A DNA stretch of 64,000 nucleotides from the NCBI GenBank assembly GCA_016713325.1, contig JADJPJ010000042.1:1-64000 (forward strand), in the 5' to 3' direction. Every line of letters starts with the position of its first letter. Within the stretch, counting starts at the first letter, position 1. The DNA comes from Candidatus Flexifilum affinis. GTDB taxonomy: Bacteria > Chloroflexota > Anaerolineae > Aggregatilineales > Phototrophicaceae. Below the pieces are notes generated by a model. The model had not been told where the DNA came from, ran no database searches, and saw only the letters and a program-made list of their open reading frames with translations. A program made the translations under genes and the position numbers. This document shows, in pieces, positions 17,757 to 26,916 of this stretch.

Positions 17757-19406
17757 TTAATCTTCGGCGAGAAGTTCGAAGCCGGTCGCCTCCATCAGAT
17801 AGCGGTAGGTCTGCCAGCGCTTCTTTCCCAGGGGCTTTTCGCGCATGAATGCCAGCAGAATCTCCTTGCCGTCGGTGCGCAGGGTGATGGCGCCGTAGAC
17901 GCCTACGTTGCGCTTGAACAGCTCGTAAGTGATTTTGTCGCGTTCCTTTCGCTTCGATGCGATCTCGGCCTTGAGCGCCTTTCTCTCGTCTGGCGGGAGT
18001 TCCGTGCTGACTCGATCGAGCGCCTCGTCAAGGTAGTCGTTGATGGCCGTCAGCCGGCGCCGGAGCGCGGGCGGCTCGAATTCGCGGGTCGATCGCAGCA
18101 GTTCCGTGCACAGCAGCAAGGGTGCGTCGCTGCGTCCCTTTTTACCCAGCCGGCCGAGCAGATCCGGCCGGGGGTGGACATGACTCTCTTCATCCCCCGA
18201 CGAGATGATGAAGGCGAAGGGAAAGACAGCCTCCAGGAACTCGTCGGTCACGTCAGAAGAGCCATGGTGGCAGGATTTCATCACGTCGGAACTGAACCGC
18301 TTGCGCGCTTCGCGGACCATCTGCGTCACCTCCGCTTCATTCTTCGGTTTTGCCCCCTGATTGCCATAGTGGCGGAGCAGGAAGGTCTCGGCCGAACGGT
18401 TGAGATCGCCGCCGAAGAGCAGCGTGAAATCGCGATAGCGGAGCCGCAGCAGGATTGAATGACCATTTTTGGTCTTGCCGATATCCTTCGTTTTCGAGTC
18501 CGGCGTGGGACCGAACCAGCGCAGGCGCGGCGCAGACGCATGGTCAGGGTCCGGTTCGACCACGGGGCCGAGGATCTCGATAGTGAACTCCGGATCGTCG
18601 TCCGGGCTGAACCCCTGGAGCCATGCCCGGCCGTCGCTTCGCGTGATGTCGCCGTGGGTGGTGGAGAGCATCTCAATCGATCCGACGCGGCCGCTGCTCA
18701 AAGCAGTGTGCATCAGCTTGGGAAAGGACATGCGCCCTCGCTGTTCCTCGGTGCGATAGAGATTGGCCATCTGGTCGTGCGTGACGATGATGTCGGATAA
18801 GTAGCGGCCGGAGGCGTCGCTGGGACCCAGTCGCTCTTCGCCGGGCCGCTCGGCGATCCCATTATGGTAGACCTTGTCGAAAGTGATTTTCGGAGAATCG
18901 AAGATTCTCTGGAAACCGCCGTAATGGTCCTCATCCGGGTGGGTGATCACGGCGGCGTGGAACTTGAAGGGGTCGGCGATTTTCTGAAAACGGTATTTTA
19001 CGTAGCCGTTGGTATTACTGTTGGCCCCAGCATCGATGATGAGGACTCGTTCGTCGGCGCCACCTCTGGCGGTGGTCAGAATGCAGCTATCCCCCTGACC
19101 GACATCGAGAAAGATGACCTCCATGGGGCGTTCGTCGCGCACATCCGCCTTCGGAATGGCAAAGTGCTCGTTTCCCCATTTGACTTTGTACCACTCGGCG
19201 TCGACTTCTCCGACGATGTTGAGATAGTCGCCCCATAGAATCTGCTTTTCCTTGACCTTGCGTTCACCGGGGTTGAACATCCGGTACAGATAGACGTCCC
19301 CTGATGCTGCGTACTTGATCAATGCCTCTTCTCCTTGCAGGACGGTGTGTCGTCCAGGGATGAGAGAAACAGCGGCAATGAAGGAGGATCTTTCATGCCG
19401 ACTCAC
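17757..19406 (-). CDS. Stand-alone ComEC-like metallo-beta-lactamase-fold hydrolase with N-terminal SH3-like domain
   Basis: An intact 549-aa frame starting at GTG 19406. An SH3-like module (VYLYRMFNPGERKVKEKQIL, then EWYKVKWGNEHFAIPKADV) is followed by the ComEC-type core: EVIFLDVGQGDSCILTT, LIIDAGANSN, THPDEDHYGGF (the HxxxDH metal motif), KNGHSILLRL, TLLFGGDLN and MKSCHHGSSDVTDEF. Unlike ComEC it has no membrane segments. The last ~200 residues are helical and charged and unassigned. Stand-alone ComEC-like MBL proteins are often predicted nucleases or phosphodiesterases. No neighbouring partner gene is evident. A CATAAT seven bases before the GTG suggests a leaderless mRNA. Confidence 0.85.
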   Translation of the reverse strand: MSRHERSSFIAAVSLIPGRHTVLQGEEALIKYAASGDVYLYRMFNPGERKVKEKQILWGDYLNIVGEVDAEWYKVKWGNEHFAIPKADVRDERPMEVIFLDVGQGDSCILTTARGGADERVLIIDAGANSNTNGYVKYRFQKIADPFKFHAAVITHPDEDHYGGFQRIFDSPKITFDKVYHNGIAERPGEERLGPSDASGRYLSDIIVTHDQMANLYRTEEQRGRMSFPKLMHTALSSGRVGSIEMLSTTHGDITRSDGRAWLQGFSPDDDPEFTIEILGPVVEPDPDHASAPRLRWFGPTPDSKTKDIGKTKNGHSILLRLRYRDFTLLFGGDLNRSAETFLLRHYGNQGAKPKNEAEVTQMVREARKRFSSDVMKSCHHGSSDVTDEFLEAVFPFAFIISSGDEESHVHPRPDLLGRLGKKGRSDAPLLLCTELLRSTREFEPPALRRRLTAINDYLDEALDRVSTELPPDERKALKAEIASKRKERDKITYELFKRNVGVYGAITLRTDGKEILLAFMREKPLGKKRWQTYRYLMEATGFELLAED

Positions 19407-19413
19407 TTTCTAT

Positions 19414-19419
19414 ATTATG
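19414..19419 (-). promoter_or_regulatory. -10 box for the MBL gene, leaderless spacing
   Basis: CATAAT on the minus strand ends seven bases before the GTG start at 19406, the same spacing as at rsmA. No ribosome site is present between them. Confidence 0.4.
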
Positions 19420-19462
19420 CCCGGATGTCGCAGAGCCAGGCATTTCCCCTGTAAGCTGGGGG

Positions 19463-20828
19463 CTATCCGGCCGGTTGGCGCTGTGCCGTCGTTCGTCGCA
19501 GGGGCAGCGCTTCCGCGAGAGCGTGAAGCGCGGTACAGCTCGCCGTCAGAAGAATGAAGAACATGATCGGCTCGACGAACAGGCGCATACGCTGAAAATG
19601 CGAATCCTGGTAGGTGAGCATGAGCAGGACCAGCCCACTGTACAGCACGAACAGGAAGGCATGGAGCAGGGGCCGGCGCGCGGATTTCACAGTCAGCGCG
19701 ATCGACCAGAGAAAACACCATCAGCGGCAGCATCAGGGGCCGCCACAGCACGGCGTAGATCAGCGTGTGGGCGTTTTGCAGGAAGGCCGGAATCGGCGAA
19801 TCGGGCGCAAACGGAGTCGGCGGCCGCGTGCTGAAGAAGGCGCCGAAGCGCGAGAGCTGATGCAGGACGAACTCCGGCAGCGCATGGGCGATGATGGCGT
19901 TGCGAAACTCCGGATCGGAGCGGTACTCCCAGGGCGTTCTGTCCTTGAGCGCGGTGAACGGACGGTAGAGATCGTCGTTCCAGCGCAGGGCCAATGCGGC
20001 ATTGAGCAGCGCCTCGTCCTCGTAAAAATCGTAGAGGCGGGTACCGGCGGCGCGGTCGGTCAGACCCCAGCGGATCGCCGCGAGGTTGAAGTTGACGGTG
20101 CCTGTCGAGCTGAATGCAAACTGCCCGGCACTCAGGACCATCACGCCCTGCCAGACCGCGAACGTCGCAAAGAAAGCCGCGCCGCTGACCGCGGCCAGCA
20201 GCACGCGCCGTCGAATCGAGACCTGGGCGAGCATCAGGATCGCGCCGGCAACCGCGATGATTCCGAACAACCAGATCGGCTTGGTGAGCGCGGCTGCGGC
20301 CGCTGCGGCGCCGGCCAGCAGCGCGAATAACGCTCCCCGGCGTAGAGGGCTTGAGGAGGTGACGATCGACGCACTGACCGCCCAGGCCGTCACCGCGAAA
20401 TAGCCGAGCATCAGTTCCGGCAGCAGCGTATTCACGCCCAGCGTCACCCCAGGCGCCATCATCGTGAAGACGACGCCGGCTGACGCGATCGGCGCGGGAA
20501 TCAGCACGGCGCGCAGCGCCCCGAAGAGAGCGCCGGCCATGAGCAGCGCCAGTCCAATCTGAATGGCGATCACGACGCGATCCCAGTGCTCGCCGGCGAT
20601 CAGGATGGCCAACCGGAACAGCGCCGGGTAGACGATGGAGCGGCGCGCCAGCAGTTCGAACTCGCCACCCGGATCGGCTGCGACCTGAAGATAGTCGATC
20701 GTGTCAGGTTCGCGAATTCCGGACAGGGAGGGATTGGAGAGGACATAGAAAGTTGTCAGGACCAGGAGGCTCAAGATCAGCCATACGTGCGGACGGACGC
20801 GCTCTAACCAGTGCTTGGAGCGGCTCAC
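19463..20828 (-). CDS. Polytopic membrane protein, GT-C glycosyltransferase-like (one frameshift)
   Basis: Reconstructed length ~455 aa. The GTG at 20828 (MSRSKHWLERVRPHVWLIL) follows a GGGGG ribosome site. About ten hydrophobic segments are visible. After the first comes the acidic loop SGIREPDTIDYLQVA, where GT-C enzymes such as the PMT/ArnT group place a catalytic Asp. A long periplasmic loop (FYEDEALLNAALALRWNDDL, YRSDPEFRNAIIAHALPEF) precedes the last helices. A shift near 19700 is followed by QRMRLFVEPIMFFILLTASC in another frame and a stop at 19463. A dolichyl/polyprenyl-phosphate-sugar transferase is my best guess; the acceptor is unknown. Confidence 0.6.
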
Positions 20829-20909
20829 GGCGATACCCCCTATGCGTTCTATGTCGTTGAGTAATGAGTGGGTAATGGTGTTGATTCGCAGTGAGCGACT
20901 ATAACGGTT

Positions 20910-20946
20910 CCTGATTCGAGATGCAAATAGCGCGCCTCGAATCAGG
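20910..20946. terminator. Perfect 11-bp inverted repeat downstream of the phosphotriesterase gene
   Basis: CCTGATTCGAG and CTCGAATCAGG are separated by 15 bases, 27 bases after the stop of the minus-strand hydrolase gene. No T-run follows on the minus strand, so it may be a weak intrinsic terminator or an mRNA 3'-end stabiliser. Confidence 0.5.
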
Positions 20947-20972
20947 CGTCCGGAAATGACCGTGGGCCAGCC

Positions 20973-21890
20973 TCAACGCGCGAAAGCGGCGAAGGGATTG
21001 GTGTGTGTCATCTGCCGGATGATGGCCTCGTCGAAGCCGGCGGCACGCATCTTCGGCAGGAAGATTTCGCTGACGTAGGTGAAGGGCTTCGGGATGAAGT
21101 CCGGTGTGCCGGGATCGAACCAACCCCGGTCGTGGCTGAGCAGGATCTTCGTGTGGCCGGCATCCATAAGCCGCCGGACGTGGTCGAGATACACTTCGTC
21201 GGCGACTGCGTCGACATTGCCGATCCAGTCGTACTCGATCCAGACGCCGCGCGCCGCCGTCTCCAGGTGCAAGTCGAAATTCGGCTCGGCCTGGGTGTGA
21301 ATCCAGATGAATCGCTCCGGGGTGTAGCCAACGCTCTCGATGACGGCCAGCTGGTCTTTCACCACTCGCCCGCGAATGGTGTGACTGCCGATGACCGCGC
21401 CGGTGGCCTTGGCGGCCCGCGCTGCCGCCCGCAGGATCTTCGTCTCCACGGCCGTCAGGCCTTCGTCGCCGGCGCTCAGCTTGATCCAGGCGGCGCGCAC
21501 CCCGGTCGCCTCGATCTCGCCAGTCAGTTCGCCCAGCATCCAATCGTAGAGGGCATCCTCGCTGGCCTCGCGCGCCCAGATCGGCACCCAGGGTTCGCGG
21601 TAGATGCCGGTGGCCATGACGACGGGGAAGCCTGTCGCTTCCGAAACGGCTTTGTCCAGGTCCGCGCGCCGACCAACGCCCACCGGCGTGCATTCGACCA
21701 GCGCTGTGACGCCGGCGGCCCGCGCCTTCTCGACCTCCGGGGCCATCAGCGCCACCACGTCGGCTGCCTCCGCCTGCGCAAAGCCGGGAGTCTCCGGCGT
21801 GCGCAGATCCACGAAGAGGTGCTCGTGCGGCAGGATCATGCCGAGCTGGTCGGCTGAACGCGGTCCGAGAGTGGTGAACAACTGGGTCAT
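20973..21890 (-). CDS. Phosphotriesterase-family (PLL-like) amidohydrolase
   Basis: An intact 305-aa TIM-barrel hydrolase. The start at 21890 is fixed by a strong GGAGGAAG ribosome site. All binuclear-metal ligands of the family are visible: H22 and H24 in ILPHEHLFVD, bridging K137 in AAWIKLSAG, H170 in IGSHT, H198 in WIHTQAEPNF and D254 in LLSHDRGWFD. PLL members hydrolyse lactones (including acyl-homoserine lactones) and sometimes phosphotriesters. Which substrate applies here cannot be read from sequence. It stands between a lipoprotein gene and a membrane protein gene with no clear pathway context. Confidence 0.9.
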   Translation of the reverse strand: MTQLFTTLGPRSADQLGMILPHEHLFVDLRTPETPGFAQAEAADVVALMAPEVEKARAAGVTALVECTPVGVGRRADLDKAVSEATGFPVVMATGIYREPWVPIWAREASEDALYDWMLGELTGEIEATGVRAAWIKLSAGDEGLTAVETKILRAAARAAKATGAVIGSHTIRGRVVKDQLAVIESVGYTPERFIWIHTQAEPNFDLHLETAARGVWIEYDWIGNVDAVADEVYLDHVRRLMDAGHTKILLSHDRGWFDPGTPDFIPKPFTYVSEIFLPKMRAAGFDEAIIRQMTHTNPFAAFAR

Positions 21891-21953
21891 ACATCTTCCT
21901 CCGAGGGCGAGCTTGTTCTCATTTCACGTCACTCATCTCTCATGTCTTCTTTT

Positions 21954-23063
21954 TCAGAACGCGCCCGCCACGCTTCTCCAGGAGCCGGTCAGGCCGCCCG
22001 GATCTTCCGCCAGCAGGATGAACTCTCCCCGCAGCGGCACGTTGATCGCCCGGCCGCGCTCGAAGGGCAGCGTCGAACTCGTCGCACCGGCTTCCTCATT
22101 GATCGCCCAGCCCAGCAGTGACCGGACATCCGGGAACGTGCGCCAGATCTTGCCGAAGCCGCGCTTGGGCTCGATCAGGCCGAGAGGCGGGACCTCGCCG
22201 CCGCTCTCCGGGTCGATGTCGGCGGTCCAGGTGTCGTCATAGCGGCGGAAGCGGCCATCCAGCGTCAATACGTAAATTACGTTCGGCGGTCCTTGCACGT
22301 AGATCATCGAGCCGCGTTCGAAGGCCTGCGCCGCGACCACGCCGGGGAAGGCCGCGCCGACCATCGGGCAGCCCATCAGCGCCGCGAAGCCCGGATCGGC
22401 GGCCAGCGCGTTGGCGACGGCGGCCGGCGGCGGCAGCGGGCAGACCGGCGCGACGCCCTGCGTTGGCAGCAGGGCCGCAGAAGTGGCCGCGCCCAGGGTG
22501 GCGGGCAGCGCCTGGCCGGCCAGATACAGCGCGGTCAGCGTCGGCGGGTTGTACAACTGCTCCGGCGGCAGAATGGTCGCGCGCCGGCTGAGCGCCACCA
22601 GCTCGCCAAGCAGCCCCAGCTCCGGCGAGGGCGTGAAGCTCGGCGACGGGGTCGGTGTGATGGTGTTGGTGATCGTCAGGCTGGGCGTGAAGGTTGGGAC
22701 CAGGGAGCCGGTGGGCGTGGCTGTGCGCGTCGGCGTGGCGCTGTGGGTCGGCGAAGACGTCGGCGATGGCGCTGACGTATCTGTCGGAGGAATGGTCGCC
22801 GTCGGTGGTTCGGTGGCGGGTACGCTCGGCTCGTCGGTCGGCCTCTCCGTCGGTGGCTGCGTGGGCGGCTCGGTGGGCGGAATGGTTGGCACGACGGCGG
22901 CGGAGGTGGCCACTGCGGTCGGTGCAACGGTCGCCGGCGCCAGCGTCTCCGAAGGCAGCACGGCGACGGTAGGCAGCGGCTGCGGTGTGCCGTCCGTGCA
23001 GGCGGCCCCTGCGCTGGCCGCTAACAGGAGCAGGAGGGGGAGGATCAGGCGAATCGTCTTCAT
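21954..23063 (-). CDS. Thr/Pro-rich lipoprotein with the same C-terminal domain as the LysM protein
   Basis: The start at 23063 (MKTIRLILPLLLLLAASAGA) is chosen because CATAAT lies seven bases upstream; an ATG at 23072 is also in frame. A signal peptide ends at a Cys (SAGAAC), compatible with a lipoprotein though the lipobox is imperfect. Residues ~30-150 are a Thr/Pro/Ser spacer. The C-terminal domain carries MIYVQGPPNVIYVLTLDG, GRFRRYDDTW, PPLGLIEPKRGFGKIWRTF and LLGWAINEEAG, matching the C-terminus of the protein at 2276-3388. Likely a surface protein; function unknown. Confidence 0.7.
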   Translation of the reverse strand: MKTIRLILPLLLLLAASAGAACTDGTPQPLPTVAVLPSETLAPATVAPTAVATSAAVVPTIPPTEPPTQPPTERPTDEPSVPATEPPTATIPPTDTSAPSPTSSPTHSATPTRTATPTGSLVPTFTPSLTITNTITPTPSPSFTPSPELGLLGELVALSRRATILPPEQLYNPPTLTALYLAGQALPATLGAATSAALLPTQGVAPVCPLPPPAAVANALAADPGFAALMGCPMVGAAFPGVVAAQAFERGSMIYVQGPPNVIYVLTLDGRFRRYDDTWTADIDPESGGEVPPLGLIEPKRGFGKIWRTFPDVRSLLGWAINEEAGATSSTLPFERGRAINVPLRGEFILLAEDPGGLTGSWRSVAGAF

Positions 23064-23070
23064 GCCCGCC

Positions 23071-23076
23071 ATTATG
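23071..23076 (-). promoter_or_regulatory. -10 box for the lipoprotein gene, leaderless spacing
   Basis: CATAAT on the minus strand is followed by seven bases and the ATG at 23063. No ribosome site fits. This repeats the arrangement at rsmA and the MBL gene. Confidence 0.4.
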
Positions 23077-23094
23077 GCACGATTCGCCTGAATG

Positions 23095-23178
23095 CGCCCT
23101 CACCCCTTGGTCACGTGGCTCTGGCAGGCGCCGGACCCCTTCTCCGAGGTGAAAGGATTTCCACGGAGAAGGGTTGAG
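23095..23178. repeat. CTCACCCC/GGTGAGG intergenic hairpin repeat
   Basis: CCCTCACC at the left and GGTGAGG at the right flank an inner pair CCCCTTCTCCG / CGGAGAAGGG. This belongs to the class of CTCACCCC...GGGTGAG hairpins also found at 29884-29929 and, in partial form, at 50036-50075. It sits between two minus-strand genes. Confidence 0.55.
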
Positions 23179-23193
23179 TGGTGAGGCTTCAGG

Positions 23194-24771
23194 CTACGAC
23201 GGGACGACGACGCCGGGCATGAAGGCCGCGCTTCCGCGCGATGACTCCGACGTGCGCACCTGGATGCCGCCAGGGTAGAACAGGCAGTCGACCCGCACCA
23301 GCACTTCCCCGCCGGCGTACTTGACGAAGAAGGTGAACTCGCTATCAGTCCGCCATTCGCCTCTCGCGCCGACCAGCAGGCCTATCGGGCTCTCGGACAC
23401 GGCGTAGACGCCGTTCAGGTTGATGGGCAAGACCCATGCGCCACCGTCCGCCAGATTCAGAGTGACGACGGCCTGCTCCGGGTTGCTGAAGTTCCAGCGC
23501 ATGCCGGCGATCATCACGCCGGGGTCATTCTGCACCGGGTTTGTGCTCGGTATGTCAATCTTCAGCGGTCCACCCAGGTAGACCGTCATCGTGTTCAACT
23601 GCTCGGCCAGCGGCGGCAGCGGCGCAGGCTCGACCGGCGTTGGGTTGTCGATGCGATCGAGGACGGCTTCCAACTGCCCGTAGGCTGTGTCGTCGTCGGG
23701 AAGCGCTTCGTCGCTGGTGGTCAGGCCCATCACCGTGAAGGCCAGCGGCAGGTACTGGACCGGGAAGCGGGACATCTCGTTGAAGGTTCCGGTCAGGACC
23801 ACGACCAGATCCTTGGCTGGGTCGATCAGAATGTACTGCCCGGCGAATCCCACCGCGATCGCTCCGCTAGAAGGTGTGAAGGTCCACCACAGATAGCCGT
23901 AGCCGGTGTTTGGCCACCCCGGTTGCGCCTGCGTGCTGATCGCTGCCTGGGCGAATTCCGTCGGGATGATCTGCTGACCGTCCCATTGGCCACCATTCAG
24001 GTAGAGCAGGCCGATCTTGGCCTGGTCGCGGGTATTCAGATAGAGCTCGGCGAACCCGACGGAATTGCCTTCGGGAGCCGCCGTCCAGGCATAGTCGGTA
24101 ATGCCGAGCGGCGCGAACAGATGCTCGGAGGCGTAGTCGGCGGCGGGCATCCCTGCCACCTCGGCGATCACCGCCGACAGCAGGTGTACGGCAGGATTGC
24201 AGTAGTGAAATGCTGTGCCGGGTTCCTCGGGCACGGCCAGATCGAGGGCGAACTGCACCCAGTCCTCGGTCTCGACCATGGCGATAGTCGGTGCGCCGGC
24301 CTGCGCGACTTGGTCACAGTCCATACCGGAGGTCATGGTCAGCAGGTTTCTTAGGGTGATGGCCTCCTTGCCGGCATCCAGGTTGGCCGCCGTCCGATCC
24401 GTGAAGAAGCTGAGCAGCGGCGCATCCAGGGTTTCGAGCAGCCCCTGCTGGAGCAGCACGCCGATCAGCGTGCCGGTCACGCTCTTGGTGACGGACGCCA
24501 CCTGGTGCTTCATGTCCTGGGCGAAGGGTGGGGCGTAAGCTTCCGCCACGATCACGCCGTGGCGGGCGACCAGCAGGCTGTCGAGATTGAAGTGGGGCTG
24601 CGAGAACGTTTCAAAGAGAGCAGTGATTTCGGCGGAACTCATGCCCTGAGCCTCAGGGGTGGAGGTGCGCCATTCCGTAGTGGGGAAGTAGGGTTCTTTC
24701 TGTGCTGCCGTCGGGGAGACGAGCAGCAACAGCAAGCCGACCAAAAGGAGGAGTTGGAGCCGAGATTTCAC
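23194..24771 (-). CDS. Secreted serine hydrolase, class C beta-lactamase fold
   Basis: 525 aa from the GTG at 24771, chosen because AAGGAAGG precedes it and a signal peptide follows (KSRLQLLLLVGLLLLLVSPT); the frame is open further upstream. The active site is SVTKSVTG (SxxK nucleophile and base) and YCNP (YxN). Blocks typical of esterase EstB and D-alanyl-D-alanine carboxypeptidase-like members include LRNLLTMTSGMD, LFAPLGITDYAW and GYGYLWW. The last ~130 residues form an extra beta-rich domain (GGAWVLPINLNGVYAVSESP). Likely an extracytoplasmic esterase or peptidase; substrate unknown. Confidence 0.87.
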   Translation of the reverse strand: MKSRLQLLLLVGLLLLLVSPTAAQKEPYFPTTEWRTSTPEAQGMSSAEITALFETFSQPHFNLDSLLVARHGVIVAEAYAPPFAQDMKHQVASVTKSVTGTLIGVLLQQGLLETLDAPLLSFFTDRTAANLDAGKEAITLRNLLTMTSGMDCDQVAQAGAPTIAMVETEDWVQFALDLAVPEEPGTAFHYCNPAVHLLSAVIAEVAGMPAADYASEHLFAPLGITDYAWTAAPEGNSVGFAELYLNTRDQAKIGLLYLNGGQWDGQQIIPTEFAQAAISTQAQPGWPNTGYGYLWWTFTPSSGAIAVGFAGQYILIDPAKDLVVVLTGTFNEMSRFPVQYLPLAFTVMGLTTSDEALPDDDTAYGQLEAVLDRIDNPTPVEPAPLPPLAEQLNTMTVYLGGPLKIDIPSTNPVQNDPGVMIAGMRWNFSNPEQAVVTLNLADGGAWVLPINLNGVYAVSESPIGLLVGARGEWRTDSEFTFFVKYAGGEVLVRVDCLFYPGGIQVRTSESSRGSAAFMPGVVVPS

Positions 24772-24854
24772 GGTCGCCTTCCTTGCGTGGAGGAAATAAT
24801 ACTGTTGAGCGACGTGGGGTCGAAGCAGCGGTGAGACGAGGATGGACCCGGAAA

Positions 24855-24890
24855 CAAAAAAGGCGCTCCCGCGCTGTGCCGGAGAGCGCC
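24855..24890 (-). terminator. Intrinsic terminator of the CocE/S15 gene
   Basis: On the minus strand a GC-rich stem (GGCGCTCT...GGGAGCGCC) is followed by TTTTTT. It lies 160 bases after the stop of the hydrolase gene at 25052 and before the start of the beta-lactamase-fold gene, separating the two transcripts. Confidence 0.8.
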
Positions 24891-25051
24891 CCCACCCTGT
24901 GCGAAGTTGTCTCGATGTCACTGACAGCCCGGCCAGCGATGGATCGGACTCAACCGCGAAGTTGAGCCAGAGCATCTACTCTGAGTCTATTCTTCGCAGA
25001 TTCGCGCGTATAGTGCCAAATATCACATACTGCTTTTTCGCTCTCACCTGG

Positions 25052-26770
25052 TCAGCGCGGCACGATCGGCAGCACAATGTGCGACGGGTGCGCCGCATCA
25101 TGCCAGATCGTCTGGAGCGCCGGGCGCAGCGTCACATCCTCGCCGAGCGGTCCGCCGCTGTTGGCGTTGCGGTCGAAGCGCGGGAAGTTGCTGCTGGAGA
25201 TCTCCACGCGGATGCGGTGCCCGGCCTTGAAGAGATTGCTCGTCCCTGCCAGCCTGATCACGACCTCGTAGACCTCGCCGGGCTGGATCGGATCGGCCTG
25301 TTCGACCGAGCGGCGGTAGCGGGCGCGGACGATGCCGTCGGCCAGGTTGCGGGCATAGCCGCACGGCTCGACATCGACCAGTTTGGCGGTGAAGTCGGTG
25401 TCCGGCGCGGTAGTCGAGGCCCACAGGTGGACCTCCAGCGGGCCGGTCACCTCGACGTCGCGATCGAGCGGCGGCGTGGTGTAAACCAGCACATCGGGCC
25501 GGGCTTCGACCTCGCGCTGGTCGTAGGCGCCGGCGGGCAGGGCCGAACCGGAGCAGCACAGCGGGCCGCCGCGCGTGGGAACCGGGTTGCGCGGATCGTA
25601 AACGAAGGTGTCCACGGCTTCGTCGGCGGGCGCTTCCGGCGACAGCACGCCATCGCCGTTCAGGGTGTTGGCGCGGCCGCCGCTGTGCAGGTAGTAGGGG
25701 GTGTTCTGCGCGCGGGCCAGCGGCCATTCGTTCTCCATCCGCCACTGGTTTTCACCCATGACGAACAGTCGCACCGGCGGCTCGTCCATGACGCCGTTGT
25801 CGTTGCCTTTCAGCCAGTAGTCGAACCAGCGCAGGTGGATCTCTTCCGGCAGGACCAGCATGCCGGCGCTCTGGATGCCGAAATCGACCTCGCCGACCAC
25901 CGGCTCGAAGTTGTCATGGGTCCACGGACCGATGATCAGCTTCTGCCGTGTGTTGCCGGCGGCGGCGATGCCGGCGAAATCGCTGAGCGTGCTGCTCAGG
26001 AAGATGTCGTACCAGCCGCCGATGTGGAGCATGGGGAGAGTCAGCGCCTCATGGGCGCAGGTCAGCGCCTTCCAGTAGTCGTCGTAGGTGGGATGGGCCA
26101 GCACCTGGCCGACGTGGTCCTGCACGCCCTCGCGCCCGATCAGCGGCATGTCCCTGAGCGGCAGGTGCCCGAAGGTCTTGCCCTGCGCCATGCCGTCCAC
26201 CGCCGCGATCCAGGCGCCCAGCCAGCCGAGCTTTTCCAGCGAGTCCGGCATGCGCACGATGGCGTGCATAGCCTGCGCGCCCAGCCCCCAGCTCACCATC
26301 GTCCCCAGCGCCGGGACGCCGCCGTGAAACGTGGTGTCGTAGGCGTTGCAGAACGTGACGGCCGGGACAATGGCCTTCAGCGAAGGGGGTCGTATGGCAG
26401 CGGCGGCAAGCTGGGTATAGCCGGTATACGAGGCGCCGAACATGCCCACCTGCCCATCGCACCACGGCTGACGCGCGGCCCATTCGACGGCGTCGTAGCC
26501 ATCCTGGCTTTCGTGAATGAATGGCGCGCCGTCGCCTTCCGAGGCCCAGCGGCCGCGCGTATCCTGCACGATCACGGCATAGCCCCGGTCAGCAGCCATC
26601 AGGGCGAAGGGCAGCTTCGACGCGCCGAAGCCCTTTCCGTAGGGGATGCGCTCCAGCAGCGCCGGAACGGGTTCCGACGTATTGGGCCGGTAGATGTCCG
26701 CGCGCAGGATAACCCCGTCGCGCGTCGTCATCTCGACATCCTTTTCGACAATCAACGATCGGGGCGGCAT
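25052..26770 (-). CDS. CocE/NonD-family hydrolase (peptidase S15)
   Basis: 572 aa from ATG 26770 (MPPRSLIVEKDVEMTTRDGV), where homology begins; the frame is open to 26821. The alpha/beta-hydrolase core carries the nucleophile motif GMFGASYTGYTQ, the strand YAVIVQDTRGRWASEG (oxyanion region) and the cap-domain segment HIGGWYDIFLSST. IIGPWTHDNF probably supplies the catalytic His region. The C-terminal jelly-roll domain (EVTGPLEVHLWASTTAPDTD, LFKAGHRIRVEISSSNFPRF) is complete. Family members hydrolyse cocaine esters, alpha-amino-acid esters, glutaryl-7-ACA or X-Pro dipeptides. It is divergently transcribed from a PadR regulator that may control it. Confidence 0.9.
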   Translation of the reverse strand: MPPRSLIVEKDVEMTTRDGVILRADIYRPNTSEPVPALLERIPYGKGFGASKLPFALMAADRGYAVIVQDTRGRWASEGDGAPFIHESQDGYDAVEWAARQPWCDGQVGMFGASYTGYTQLAAAAIRPPSLKAIVPAVTFCNAYDTTFHGGVPALGTMVSWGLGAQAMHAIVRMPDSLEKLGWLGAWIAAVDGMAQGKTFGHLPLRDMPLIGREGVQDHVGQVLAHPTYDDYWKALTCAHEALTLPMLHIGGWYDIFLSSTLSDFAGIAAAGNTRQKLIIGPWTHDNFEPVVGEVDFGIQSAGMLVLPEEIHLRWFDYWLKGNDNGVMDEPPVRLFVMGENQWRMENEWPLARAQNTPYYLHSGGRANTLNGDGVLSPEAPADEAVDTFVYDPRNPVPTRGGPLCCSGSALPAGAYDQREVEARPDVLVYTTPPLDRDVEVTGPLEVHLWASTTAPDTDFTAKLVDVEPCGYARNLADGIVRARYRRSVEQADPIQPGEVYEVVIRLAGTSNLFKAGHRIRVEISSSNFPRFDRNANSGGPLGEDVTLRPALQTIWHDAAHPSHIVLPIVPR

Positions 26771-26885
26771 TGTGGGCGGCCTTTCACTTCGGATGAGAAC
26801 CCATGTGGAGCGTAACGCCAACTGCGGCGGATGTCGAGAATTTTGTCGATGGTATGGTTTGTTTTATGCGCCATTTCTTGTTAGG

Positions 26886-26895
26886 ATACCGGTAT
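26886..26895. promoter_or_regulatory. ATACCGGTAT palindrome in the S15/padR divergent region
   Basis: A perfect 10-bp palindrome lies 21 bases before the PadR start within the 146-bp divergent intergenic region. PadR dimers bind inverted repeats near their own promoters, so this is a candidate operator controlling padR and possibly the S15 gene. Confidence 0.35.
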
Positions 26896-26916
26896 TCTGA
26901 ACTGGAATAGTGTCGT

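Noticed and set aside
24842..26815. 657-aa plus-strand frame; likewise 31984-33999 plus and 13521-15155 minus
   Set aside because: All are antisense to well-supported enzymes (S15 hydrolase, GH2, sulfatase-fold) and are His/Arg/Gly-rich without motifs.
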